Positions 1-6,145 of a stretch of 12,003 nucleotides of DNA are shown piece by piece. Numbering within the stretch: the first letter of the stretch is position 1; each line of letters opens with the position of its first letter. A model generated the notes under the pieces. It ran no database searches and was not told where the DNA came from. It worked only from the letters and a program-made list of their open reading frames with translations. The translations under genes and the position numbers were made by a program. This DNA comes from an uncultured Sporolactobacillus sp. GTDB taxonomy: Bacteria; Bacillota; Bacilli; Bacillales; Sporolactobacillaceae. The DNA is taken from assembly GCA_900543345.1 (NCBI GenBank), contig UQRJ01000059.1:1-12003 (forward strand). The letters are read 5' to 3'.

Positions 1-1
1 T

Positions 2-34
2 TCGTCGGCAGCGTCAGATGTGTATAAGAGACAG
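2..34 (+). other. Nextera Read-1 adapter (Tn5 mosaic end), artefact
   Basis: Bases 2-15 are the Read-1 overhang and 16-34 are the 19-bp Tn5 mosaic end AGATGTGTATAAGAGACAG as used in Illumina Nextera libraries. The genomic sequence starts at 35. Reading this stretch as protein gives the peptide MCIRDR on the + strand, a well-known artefact of untrimmed adapters. Confidence 0.98.
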
Positions 35-483
35 GTTCGGCGGTTGCCGATCCGGAGTTGATTCGGGCCGGCGCGGATTTCTTTGGCTGTCAATGCATTG
101 TCGTAGCGATCGACGCGAAAAAGGATCCGGCAAGCGGGACTTACCGTGTCTACACGCACGGCGGCACGCGTCCGACCGGCCTGGATGCACTGGAGTGGGC
201 GAAAAAAGCCGTTTCACTTGGTGCCGGCGAAATTCTGCTGACCAGTATGGACTGCGATGGCGAACAAAGCGGCTATGAATTGCAGCTGACCCGGATGATC
301 AGCGAGGCGGTCGACGTACCGGTGATCGCTTCGGGCGGGGCGGGCAAGGCGGCAGATTTCTTCGACGTATTCCGTGAAGGAAAAGCGGATGCTGCACTGG
401 CGGCCTCGATTTTTCATTATAAAGAAACATCGATTGCGAAAGTCAAAGCATATTTACGCGAAAAGGGAGTGGCGATCCGGTGA
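35..483 (+). CDS. hisF: HisF, imidazole glycerol phosphate synthase cyclase subunit (3' part)
   Basis: This is the C-terminal part of the HisF cyclase, which with HisH converts PRFAR and ammonia into imidazole glycerol phosphate and AICAR (fifth step of histidine synthesis, cytoplasm). The reading frame runs from codon 37 (SAVADPELIRAG). About 148 residues remain of a usual 250 or so; the first 100 are lost at the contig edge. Visible family blocks are CIVVAIDAK, which holds the catalytic Asp that corresponds to D130 of Thermotoga HisF, then THGGTRPTG, GAGEILLTSMDCDG, and the phosphate-binding VIASGGAGKAADF of the second half-barrel. The stop TGA overlaps the start of hisIE by four bases (GTGA), so the two are translationally coupled. 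The ORF that begins with a TTG at 58 is only an internal position; the gene is truncated by assembly, not broken. Confidence 0.96.
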
Positions 484-1151
484 AAACAGAAGATGTGAAG
501 TTCGATGCACGCGGGCTTGTGCCTGTCGTCGTTCAGGATGCGCAGAGTAAGGAAATCCTGATGCTGGCCTATATGAACAAAGAATCGCTGAAAAAATCGC
601 TGGAAACCGGCGAGACGTGGTTCTACAGCCGGTCGCGGCAAAAACTCTGGCATAAGGGCGAGACGTCGGGCCATACGCAAAAAATCGTCGATTGGGCGCT
701 GGACTGCGACGCGGATACAATTCTTGTGAAAGTCGATCCGGCCGGCCCGGCATGTCACACCGGAAGTTATAGTTGTTTTCGTCCCGAAGCGACCGATAAG
801 GAAGAAGCCGAACGTAGCGGCGGCAATCGTTTCGCCATTCTGGCCGAATTGGAACATGTGATTGCCAAGCGGGAGGCGGAACGGCCGGCGGGGACCTATA
901 CGACCTATCTGTTCGACGAAGGGCTGGATAAGATCCTGAAAAAGATCGGCGAGGAGACATCGGAAGTCATCATCGCTGCTAAAAATCATTCGGCGACGGA
1001 AATCGAGTGGGAAGTTTCCGACGTGATTTATCATACACTGGTCATGCTGCGGGAAGAAAAGGTTGGCTTCGACCGTGTCCTTCACGTTCTTGAGCAACGT
1101 CATCGCGAAAAAAGTGAGTTTCAGCGGGAAAAAGCTAAAAAACTGGATTGA
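480..1151 (+). CDS. hisI: HisIE, phosphoribosyl-AMP cyclohydrolase / phosphoribosyl-ATP pyrophosphatase
   Basis: This bifunctional enzyme catalyses steps two and three of histidine synthesis: the C-terminal HisE domain hydrolyses PR-ATP to PR-AMP and the N-terminal HisI domain opens the ring. It has 223 residues, the usual size for a HisIE fusion. The HisI half (about 1-110) shows WFYSRSRQKLWHKGETSG, the metal-binding DCDAD block and the zinc-site GPACHTGSYSCF. The HisE half (about 120-210) shows the MazG-like helices with KKIGEETSEVIIAAKN and EVSDVIYH, whose Glu and Asp residues bind magnesium. The GTG start overlaps the hisF stop and has GGGAG at 465-469, ten bases upstream. It is the last gene of the operon, as is common in Firmicutes, and is followed by a strong terminator. 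Confidence 0.97.
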   Translation: MKTEDVKFDARGLVPVVVQDAQSKEILMLAYMNKESLKKSLETGETWFYSRSRQKLWHKGETSGHTQKIVDWALDCDADTILVKVDPAGPACHTGSYSCFRPEATDKEEAERSGGNRFAILAELEHVIAKREAERPAGTYTTYLFDEGLDKILKKIGEETSEVIIAAKNHSATEIEWEVSDVIYHTLVMLREEKVGFDRVLHVLEQRHREKSEFQREKAKKLD

Positions 1152-1491
1152 CATTGTCGGTTTGCAGCCGGCATTGCTTTCTTGTCAAGTGGAACAGATT
1201 AAAAGGGAAAATTTTCAGGCACTGACTTCAACGGCATGATCCCGATGGACGATCGGAATCATGCCGCTGAAGTGTTTTTTGATGCCGCTTTTTGCGGGAC
1301 TGCTCGATACCGTTTGAACCGATTTTTCTCCTAATGATTTCCATTCATCTATTGAGGGTTTTTCGGCTGATAAAGGTTAATTTCCGATTACTCGGCGGAT
1401 TTCCGCGGTAATTATGACCCTTTGGATAGTTTTCCTTATGCGGGCGACACTAAGTGCAACGCTTATGATTGAATGGATGGGAATGCGGCCG
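1152..1491. other. Gene-free interval between hisIE and ytfI
   Basis: These 340 bases hold the hisIE terminator (1225-1280) and then about 210 bases without a convincing gene. The frame of ytfI stays open upstream to a codon at 1414, but no ribosome site supports a start that early. I looked for sigma-F or sigma-G type boxes expected for a forespore gene and found no pair with good matches and spacing; TTGAGG at 1352 has no good -10 partner. Confidence 0.6.
1225..1280 (+). terminator. Rho-independent terminator of the his operon
   Basis: Arms 1225-1246 and 1252-1273 pair at 20 of 22 positions (two internal mismatches) around a 5-base loop GGACG, followed by a G and six T (1275-1280). It lies 73 bases after the hisIE stop. 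This is an unusually long stem for an intrinsic terminator. Confidence 0.93.
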
Positions 1492-2112
1492 ATGATCCTG
1501 GTTATCTTTATATTAGGTTTGCTGCTGCTTTGCGCGGGATTGCTGCTGCTTTGGCGCAGCACACTGAAAATTAGGCTGGATGCCAAGGTGAATCTCCCCA
1601 ACTGGGAAGCCGGGCTGACTTTTTTCTGGATGAATATTGAACTCACGCATCTGCGGATCGACCGGGCAAAATTTTCGCAAGTGCGTGCCAGCTCTCCGGA
1701 CAAATGGGATCGGCGGCTCGGCCAGGGGCTGGCTCGTTTGCTTGCCGATGAGCCTCGCAACCGGAAAATACACCTGGACCGGCTTGTGTGGCATACAGCA
1801 ATCGGGACAGGCGATGCATTCCAGACAGCCATGCTGTGCGCCGCTCTTTACAACTTGCGTGACGCGCTGCTGCCGCTGTTTGCGCCCGGGCAAACGCAGA
1901 TCGCGGTTGTACCGGTTTTTTATAAAAAGCATTTTTCCCTGCGGGTTTCGTGCATGATGTCGCTGCAGGCTGGAGAAGCTATGCATATCATCCGCAAGAT
2001 CAAGAAACAGCTGAAGGGAAGAAAAACAGATGACGGATCATCCGATTCAAGGATTAATGAAAACGGCGCTGGAGAGCCTGCGGTCGATGGTCGATGTCGG
2101 GACGATCATTAG
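1492..2112 (+). CDS. ytfI: YtfI-like DUF2953 membrane-anchored protein
   Basis: This is a 206-residue protein of the DUF2953 type (YtfI of B. subtilis); its biochemical function is unknown to me. The N-terminus is one strong membrane segment (MILVIFILGLLLLCAGLLLL) followed by a soluble part rich in basic and aromatic residues (WEAGLTFFWMNIELTHLRID), and a second hydrophobic stretch near LFAPGQTQIAVVPVFY. It sits directly upstream of ytfJ, as in Bacillus, which is the main reason for the name. The start is uncertain: ATG codons at 1465, 1477, 1483 and 1492 are in frame; 1492 is chosen because GGATGGGA lies ten bases upstream and the membrane helix starts there. The 3' end is odd: the frame runs 83 bases into ytfJ and the last 28 or so residues look like a read-through tail. 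Confidence 0.8.
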   Translation: MILVIFILGLLLLCAGLLLLWRSTLKIRLDAKVNLPNWEAGLTFFWMNIELTHLRIDRAKFSQVRASSPDKWDRRLGQGLARLLADEPRNRKIHLDRLVWHTAIGTGDAFQTAMLCAALYNLRDALLPLFAPGQTQIAVVPVFYKKHFSLRVSCMMSLQAGEAMHIIRKIKKQLKGRKTDDGSSDSRINENGAGEPAVDGRCRDDH

Positions 2113-2470
2113 CGATCCGATTGAGACCGAAGACGGCCATATCATCATCACAATTTCCAAGGTCGGATTCGGTTTTATTGCCGGCGGCAGCGAATTTGAA
2201 ACCAAAAATGAAAATCCCGATGAACAGCCAGACGAAGAAACAGAAGCTTACCTGCCGTTTGGCGGTGGGACCGGGGGCGGCGTGTCGCTCACGCCGATCG
2301 CCTTTCTGATCATCGGCCCGCGCGGCATCAAAACCATTCATCTGGATAACGATACCCATCTCTATGAACGTATGCTTGATCTTGCCCCTCAGACCGTAGA
2401 AAAAATCAAAGAGATGCTTGAAAACGCCGGCAAAGGAAAAAAGCGCAGTGAGGCGGATCGACCGGAATGA
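2030..2470 (+). CDS. ytfJ: YtfJ/GerW family sporulation protein
   Basis: GerW (YtfJ) is a small spore protein; in B. subtilis it is made in the forespore and is needed for normal germination responses. This copy has 146 residues. The family features visible are the N-terminal HPIQGLMKTALESLRSMVDVGTI block, the strand-rich TIISDPIETEDGHIIITISKV, the glycine-rich FGFIAGGSEFE, an acidic linker (NENPDEQPDEETE), and the signature PFGGGTGGGVSLTPIAFLII. The C-terminus is a charged helix (VEKIKEMLENAGKGKKR). The ATG has GAAGGGA at 2013-2019, ten bases upstream, inside the ytfI frame. The pair ytfI-ytfJ is a conserved sporulation unit. B. subtilis has tpx next; here a non-coding stretch follows. Confidence 0.95.
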   Translation: MTDHPIQGLMKTALESLRSMVDVGTIISDPIETEDGHIIITISKVGFGFIAGGSEFETKNENPDEQPDEETEAYLPFGGGTGGGVSLTPIAFLIIGPRGIKTIHLDNDTHLYERMLDLAPQTVEKIKEMLENAGKGKKRSEADRPE

Positions 2471-2574
2471 TGGTCACCCGCCTGAAAAAGAATGCCGATC
2501 GGGCCGTCCCCATGAATGTTCGACGTCGCCCACAAGCCGGTTTCTCGACGTTCGTGCTCCAGCTGAGATATACC

Positions 2575-2604
2575 TTCCGGGTTCCGTTGCCGGAATTTCT
2601 TTTT
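2575..2604 (+). terminator. Probable terminator of ytfI-ytfJ
   Basis: TTCCGG (2575-2580) pairs with CCGGAA (2590-2595); a shorter alternative pairs 2582-2586 with 2591-2595 around the loop TTGC. The stem is followed directly by TTTCTTTTT (2596-2604). The stem is short, so confidence is moderate. It lies about 105 bases past the ytfJ stop. Confidence 0.5.
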
Positions 2605-2663
2605 GTGTTTCGTTCTTTTCCAATCGTATTTCGCCGCCCGATAGACGATTCGCATGTTCCGGC

Positions 2664-2692
2664 TTGCGTTATCCGTTTTCCGTCGCTAAAAT
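2664..2692 (+). promoter_or_regulatory. Candidate sigma-A promoter for ytxK-ackA leader
   Basis: TTGCGT (2664-2669) and TAAAAT (2687-2692) are separated by exactly 17 bases. The -10 box matches the consensus at five of six positions, the -35 at three. A start near 2699 would give a leader of about 245 bases before the ytxK start, containing the whole fold at 2719-2846 and the cre box. A weaker alternative is TTGTTC (2865) with TTTAGT (2888). Confidence 0.45.
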
Positions 2693-2718
2693 AAAAGTAA
2701 AGGTTTGTGATGGTGCCG

Positions 2719-2861
2719 CCCGGCATTCGGATCATTCCCATTTTTTATCGGGAGAGTGAGCGAATTATGATGGACTGCGGGTCGGCAGATGGCGAGAAAT
2801 CGCCTCTGGTTCGAAAATTTCACTCACCTGCAATGATTATGCCGGGTCCGTTCATTACGGA
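2719..2861 (+). ncRNA. Candidate structured leader RNA, family unknown
   Basis: The 5' strand CCCGGCAT (2719-2726) pairs perfectly with ATGCCGGG (2839-2846); after an internal loop (TCGG against one T), ATCATT (2731-2736) pairs perfectly with AATGAT (2832-2837). Inside these, 2756-2766 pairs with 2817-2827 (9 pairs, two mismatches), and inside that 2786-2795 pairs with 2800-2808 (9 pairs, one bulged T) around a GAAA tetraloop at 2796-2799. A further 5-bp hairpin, TCCGT/ACGGA (2847-2851/2857-2861), abuts the outer stem. The nesting of four helices makes a rod of 128 bases. It does not match the T-box, SAM, TPP, lysine, preQ1, fluoride or c-di-AMP motifs that I know. It could be a cis-regulatory leader, a small RNA, or a degraded repeat. 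Confidence 0.5.
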
Positions 2862-2909
2862 TACTTGTTCCGCTCAGGCGGCCGAAGTTTAGTTTACTAC
2901 GTATTCATA

Positions 2910-2926
2910 ATTGTAAGCGCTTTAAT
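2910..2926 (+). promoter_or_regulatory. Catabolite-responsive element (cre), CcpA site
   Basis: ATTGTAAGCGCTTTAAT fits the Bacillus cre consensus WWTGNAARCGNWWWCAWW at all core positions except one (A for C at 2924; last W is also off at 2927), with the perfect central palindrome AAGCGCTT. CcpA-dependent control of ackA is established in B. subtilis. Here the box lies just before the ytxK ribosome site, thus downstream of any likely promoter, which would predict repression or roadblock. Confidence 0.7.
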
Positions 2927-2930
2927 GTTT

Positions 2931-2935
2931 GGAGG
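2931..2935 (+). promoter_or_regulatory. Shine-Dalgarno site setting the ytxK start
   Basis: GGAGG lies eight bases before TTG 2944. The upstream in-frame TTG at 2929 overlaps the SD itself and cannot be the start. Confidence 0.85.
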
Positions 2936-2943
2936 CCAATCAT

Positions 2944-3918
2944 TTGCAATCGACGCTCGTAAGTGATCTTTTTTCTGTTCTCGACCGGTCGGCCGACTTG
3001 ATTAAAAACAAACGACATTCCGGCTACCTGGAAGGACTTGCCGCGGCAGGCGAAGATATCGGATCGGACCGGGTTTGTGAATCCGATCTGAAAGATAAGC
3101 TGCTGCCACTCTATCATTCTTTTTTTCAACGGGGAATGACGGCGGAGGATGTGCGCCGCGCATTTCAACTGGCGATTTTAAAGGGCCTGAAAGCGAATCC
3201 GTTGCCCGGTCATGAGATGACGCCGGACGCACTTGTGATTCTAATCGGCCACCTTGTGTCCGTCCTGATGAGGGATCGTCCATTTTCCATTCTGGACCCG
3301 GCAGTCGGATTCGCCAATTTACTTACCGGAATCCTTAATCAGTCGAAGAGTGATGAAGTGACGGCCTATGGCGCGGAAGTGGACGATTTGACGATTCGCT
3401 TGGCCTATGCCAATGTCAACTTGCAACAGCATGAGGTACAGCTGTTTCACCAGGACGGTCTGAAACCGATTCTGTCGGAAGCCGTTGATTTTGCCGTTTG
3501 CGATGTCCCTGTCGGTATTTACCCGGATCGCAGCGAAGCAAAAACATACGAACTCGGCGATATCGGCGGCAAAGCGTATACGCATTTCTTGTTTATTGAA
3601 CAAGGAATGAGACATTTGAAAGAAGCCGGCTATCTGCTCTATATGATCCCGAATACGTTGTTTCTTGAAGACCGCGATCGCTTGTTTCATCGCTATATTC
3701 GAAAACACGCGGTTGTTCTGTCGGTATTGCAACTGCCTTTGACCCTTTTCAAAACTAACCGGGCGGCAAAAAGCATTCTTTTATTGCAGAAAAAGGGCAA
3801 GGGAGTGACTCAGCCGAAACAGGTTCTGCTCGCCGAAATGCCCGATTTTATGAATGAACCGGCCATGCGCAAGTTCCTGGCGCATCTGGATCACTGGTTT
3901 GAAAATCGTTCGTTTTAA
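2944..3918 (+). CDS. ytxK: YtxK-like class I SAM-dependent methyltransferase
   Basis: This 324-residue protein resembles the N6-adenine methyltransferase fold of type I restriction M subunits (YtxK family, 329 residues in B. subtilis); its natural substrate is not known to me. A helical N-terminal part (1-95) precedes the SAM-binding motif ILDPAVGFANLL near residue 115, an acidic strand end (AYGAEVDDLTIRLA) that would hold the ribose, and the motif-IV position FAVCDVPVGIYP near 190. The latter has DVPV in place of the catalytic (N/D)PP(Y/F), so DNA adenine methylation is doubtful. Further blocks are LFIEQGMRHLKEAGYLLYMIPNTLF and LPLTLFKTNRAAKSILLLQKK. It begins with TTG, placed by GGAGG. ackA follows after 20 bases, so the two probably share a transcript, and ytxK-ackA adjacency is conserved in Bacillus. 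Confidence 0.92.
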   Translation: MQSTLVSDLFSVLDRSADLIKNKRHSGYLEGLAAAGEDIGSDRVCESDLKDKLLPLYHSFFQRGMTAEDVRRAFQLAILKGLKANPLPGHEMTPDALVILIGHLVSVLMRDRPFSILDPAVGFANLLTGILNQSKSDEVTAYGAEVDDLTIRLAYANVNLQQHEVQLFHQDGLKPILSEAVDFAVCDVPVGIYPDRSEAKTYELGDIGGKAYTHFLFIEQGMRHLKEAGYLLYMIPNTLFLEDRDRLFHRYIRKHAVVLSVLQLPLTLFKTNRAAKSILLLQKKGKGVTQPKQVLLAEMPDFMNEPAMRKFLAHLDHWFENRSF

Positions 3919-3938
3919 ACTAACGGGGGGTAGAAGTC

Positions 3939-5141
3939 TTGGCTCTCATTATGGCGATCAATGCCGGAAGCTCGTCGCTTAAATTTCAGCTTCTGGATAT
4001 GCCGGCGGAGACACTGATTACGAAAGGGTCCATCGAACGGATCGGCCTTGCGGATTCTATTTTCACGATCAGCGTCAGAGGAGAAAAGAAACGTGAAATC
4101 ACAGCAATTGCCAATCATGAAAAGGCGGTTCGTCGGCTTTTAAAAGAATTGACGTCGCTGCATGTCGTTCGTTCACTGGAAGAGATTTCCGGCGTCGGCC
4201 ACCGCGTCGCACACGGCGGCGAAGACTTTAGCGATTCGGCGCTGATCACCGATGAAGTTATTAAAAAGATCGAAAATATGTCTGAGCTCGCACCGCTTCA
4301 TAATCCGGCAAACTTGGTCGGCATTCGGGCTTTTCGCGAGGTGCTTCCCGATATTCCGGAGGTTGCGGTCTTTGATACGGCATTTCATCAGACGATGAGT
4401 GAAGATACCTATTTGTATAGCTTGCCGTATAAATACTATCGGGACTATGCTGTTCGTAAATATGGCTTTCACGGGACAAGTCATCAGTATGTGGCCGGGC
4501 GGGCGGCGGGATTGCTGAAACGTCCGATTGATAAACTCCGATTGATTACTTGCCATCTGGGCAACGGCTCCAGTATCACGGCGGTGAAGTACGGGAAGTC
4601 GGTTGCGACGTCGATGGGTTTCACGCCGCTGTCCGGCCTGACGATGGGGACACGCTCCGGTGATATCGATCCGGCATTAGTGCCGTTTCTGATGGATAAA
4701 ACCGGTATGAATGCGGACGAAGTCATTAAAGTGCTCAATAATGAGAGCGGACTGCTCGGCATCAGCGGTTTTTCCGGCGATCTTCGCGATATCCAGAAAG
4801 AAGCCGGACGCGGGAACCGACGGGCAAAGTTGGCTATCGATATTTTCATCGAACGGATCAAAAGCTATATCGGGGCTTATACCACTAAAATGTGCGGCGT
4901 TGACGCGATTGTTTTCACGGCGGGAATCGGCGAACATAGTTCGATGGTGCGGGCGAGAGTAATGAGTGGCTTGGAATTTATGGGCGTTTATGCCGATCCG
5001 AAAAAAAATCAAATAAACGGCCGAGAGATGTGTATCAGCGCTTTGCATTCTCCGGTCAAAGTCTTAGTGGTTCCGACAAACGAAGAAGTGATGATTGCAC
5101 GTGATACGCTGCGGCTGTCCGGTCGGCGCCTGGACACATGA
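3939..5141 (+). CDS. ackA: Acetate kinase AckA
   Basis: Acetate kinase interconverts acetyl phosphate plus ADP and acetate plus ATP in the cytoplasm and, with phosphotransacetylase, carries overflow metabolism. The protein has 400 residues, normal for the family. Signatures in order are MAINAGSSSLKFQLLDMP (phosphate-binding Asn and Ser), GHRVAHGGEDF with the substrate Arg, VFDTAFHQTM with the catalytic Asp, YGFHGTSHQYV with His, TCHLGNGSSITAVKYGKS, GLTMGTRSGDIDP with the second catalytic Arg, IVFTAGIGEHSSMVR, and the C-terminal PTNEEVMIARDT with the magnesium-binding Glu. The TTG start at 3939 gives the same N-terminal length as Bacillus AckA and follows GGGGGG (3925-3930) by eight bases; the internal ATG at 3951 would cut into the first strand. 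All key residues are present, so it should be active. Confidence 0.98.
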   Translation: MALIMAINAGSSSLKFQLLDMPAETLITKGSIERIGLADSIFTISVRGEKKREITAIANHEKAVRRLLKELTSLHVVRSLEEISGVGHRVAHGGEDFSDSALITDEVIKKIENMSELAPLHNPANLVGIRAFREVLPDIPEVAVFDTAFHQTMSEDTYLYSLPYKYYRDYAVRKYGFHGTSHQYVAGRAAGLLKRPIDKLRLITCHLGNGSSITAVKYGKSVATSMGFTPLSGLTMGTRSGDIDPALVPFLMDKTGMNADEVIKVLNNESGLLGISGFSGDLRDIQKEAGRGNRRAKLAIDIFIERIKSYIGAYTTKMCGVDAIVFTAGIGEHSSMVRARVMSGLEFMGVYADPKKNQINGREMCISALHSPVKVLVVPTNEEVMIARDTLRLSGRRLDT

Positions 5142-5246
5142 AGCATTTTGCCGGTCGGGCGGCCGAACCGACAGAGGACGCCTTCTTCGAAGAAAAAGTG
5201 CCGGGTGAAAATCCGCACGCAGAGAGGAAGGAGACAATGTTTTTCG

Positions 5247-6092
5247 TTGAATATTCTGGTTGCGTTAAATTCCAATTATGTATACCCGTTGAAAGTGATG
5301 CTGCGCTCGTTGTTTGTGAATAATCCTGAAAGCCAATTTGTGATCTATCTCTTGTATTCACATCTGACGGCGCGAGAACGCAATGATCTGGAGCGGACGG
5401 TAGCGGCTCAAGGGCAGCGGCTCGTTTTTATTTATATAAGGCCGGGCATTTTTGAAAAAGCCGCCGTTTTCAGGCATTTTTCAGCCGAAATGTATTATCG
5501 GCTGGTTGCTTATCATTATCTTCCGGACAATGTGGAACGTGTGCTCTATCTTGATCCGGATATTATTGTACTTAATCCGATCGATACGTTTTATTATCAC
5601 CCTTTTCGACAGGCCTGCTTCATTGCGGCCGAACATGAATATTCTGCTAAGGTTGCGCGGACATTTAACAAGGTGCGCCTCGGTATACCGAAAGCAAAGG
5701 GATATTATAATACCGGTGTATTGCTGATGAACGTCAAAAAACTGAAAAACGGCCGGTCGGTCGAGAGCATTATTGAGTTCGCGATGAAGCACCGTCATCA
5801 GCTTCTACTGCCGGATCAGGACATCTTCAATGCGTTGTATTGGGATTCCATCATTGCCATGCCCTGGATCTATTATAATTACGACGCAAGATATTATGAT
5901 TTGTCGAAGCTTCTGCCTTCCGCAGGGCCGGAAGCGGATCTGGACTGGATTAAAAAACATACCGTTTTTCTTCATTTTTGCGGCAAACAAAAGCCTTGGC
6001 AAAGTAAATACAAAGGTGAACTCGGTTTTTTGTTTCGTCGCTATGCGGAACTGGTCGATGAACCGCTGCCTGAAGGACAAATTCATGACTAG
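5247..6092 (+). CDS. Family 8 glycosyltransferase (GspA-like)
   Basis: This 281-residue GT8 enzyme would transfer a hexose from a nucleotide sugar with retention; the acceptor is unknown. The N-terminal Rossmann half starts MNILVALNSNYVYPLKVMLRS, followed by AEMYYRLVAYHYLP, the metal-binding DxD in VLYLDPDIIVLNPI (D103 and D105), YYNTGVLLMNVKKL, LLPDQDIFNALYWD, and the C-terminal HFCGKQKPW with the third metal ligand. B. subtilis GspA is a stress protein of the same family and size. The start is doubtful: TTG 5247 fits the family N-terminus but lies 13 bases from AAGGAG (5228-5233), whereas the better placed ATG 5237 is out of frame by one base of a T5 run. The frame is open upstream to 5148 without a good start. 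It lies 105 bases after ackA without a terminator between, and its GC looks lower than that of its neighbours, hinting at acquisition. Confidence 0.9.
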   Translation: MNILVALNSNYVYPLKVMLRSLFVNNPESQFVIYLLYSHLTARERNDLERTVAAQGQRLVFIYIRPGIFEKAAVFRHFSAEMYYRLVAYHYLPDNVERVLYLDPDIIVLNPIDTFYYHPFRQACFIAAEHEYSAKVARTFNKVRLGIPKAKGYYNTGVLLMNVKKLKNGRSVESIIEFAMKHRHQLLLPDQDIFNALYWDSIIAMPWIYYNYDARYYDLSKLLPSAGPEADLDWIKKHTVFLHFCGKQKPWQSKYKGELGFLFRRYAELVDEPLPEGQIHD

Positions 6093-6095
6093 TAG

Positions 6096-6140
6096 AAAAA
6101 ACCGCACTGCCCGTTTCAGGGGCAGTGCGGTGCTTCATTT
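6096..6140. terminator. Bidirectional terminator between GT8 and pepQ
   Basis: A perfect 12-bp stem, ACCGCACTGCCC (6101-6112) with GGGCAGTGCGGT (6120-6131), encloses a 7-base loop. On the - strand it is followed by a run of T (complement of the A run at 6096-6101), giving a classic terminator for the pepQ-like gene; on the + strand it lies nine bases after the GT8 stop, followed by a weaker T-poor tail. Confidence 0.92.
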
Positions 6141-6145
6141 GACCA

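Larger units (their letters stand above)
2471..2943. other. Gene-free interval ytfJ-ytxK (place of tpx in Bacillus)
   Basis: This stretch of 473 bases has no ORF with recognisable protein features on either strand; the open frames at 2467-2694 and 2707-2892 (+) and 2406-2741 (-) have no family motif that I can see. It contains a probable ytfIJ terminator, a candidate promoter, a long nested inverted-repeat fold, and a cre box, each listed separately. Bases 2471-2574 and 2605-2663 show nothing I can name. I saw no trace of a thiol peroxidase (tpx) reading frame. Confidence 0.65.

Noticed and set aside
18..278. ORF beginning MCIRDR on the + strand, and the similar one at 11525-11995 on the - strand
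   Set aside because: MCIRDR is translated adapter; the remainder is an out-of-frame shadow of hisF or dnaE.
417..1154. 245-residue - strand ORF opposite hisIE
   Set aside because: Antisense shadow of a clear HisIE coding frame; no domain seen.
1352..1382. Sigma-A or sigma-F promoter for ytfI
   Set aside because: TTGAGG and several -10-like words exist, but none has acceptable spacing or match.
2406..2741. - strand ORF of 111 residues
   Set aside because: Overlaps the end of ytfJ and has low-complexity basic composition with no domain; likely a shadow frame.
2786..2830. tRNA-like sequence (GGTTCGAAA at 2808-2816)
   Set aside because: No acceptor, D or anticodon stem can be built around it and the supposed T stem does not pair.
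2719..2846. SRP RNA or 6S RNA for the rod-like fold
   Set aside because: The GNRA-capped rod resembles SRP RNA in shape, but the conserved apical GGAA loop with its symmetric-loop motif is missing; no 6S-like large central bubble is clear.
2467..2892. Small + strand ORFs at 2467-2694 and 2707-2892 as genes
   Set aside because: No recognisable motif, no good ribosome site, and the second one coincides with the nested RNA fold.
5138..5323. Separate small gene of 61 residues overlapping the ackA stop
   Set aside because: No family features; of interest only because its frame would join GT8 after a one-base deletion, reported as a finding.
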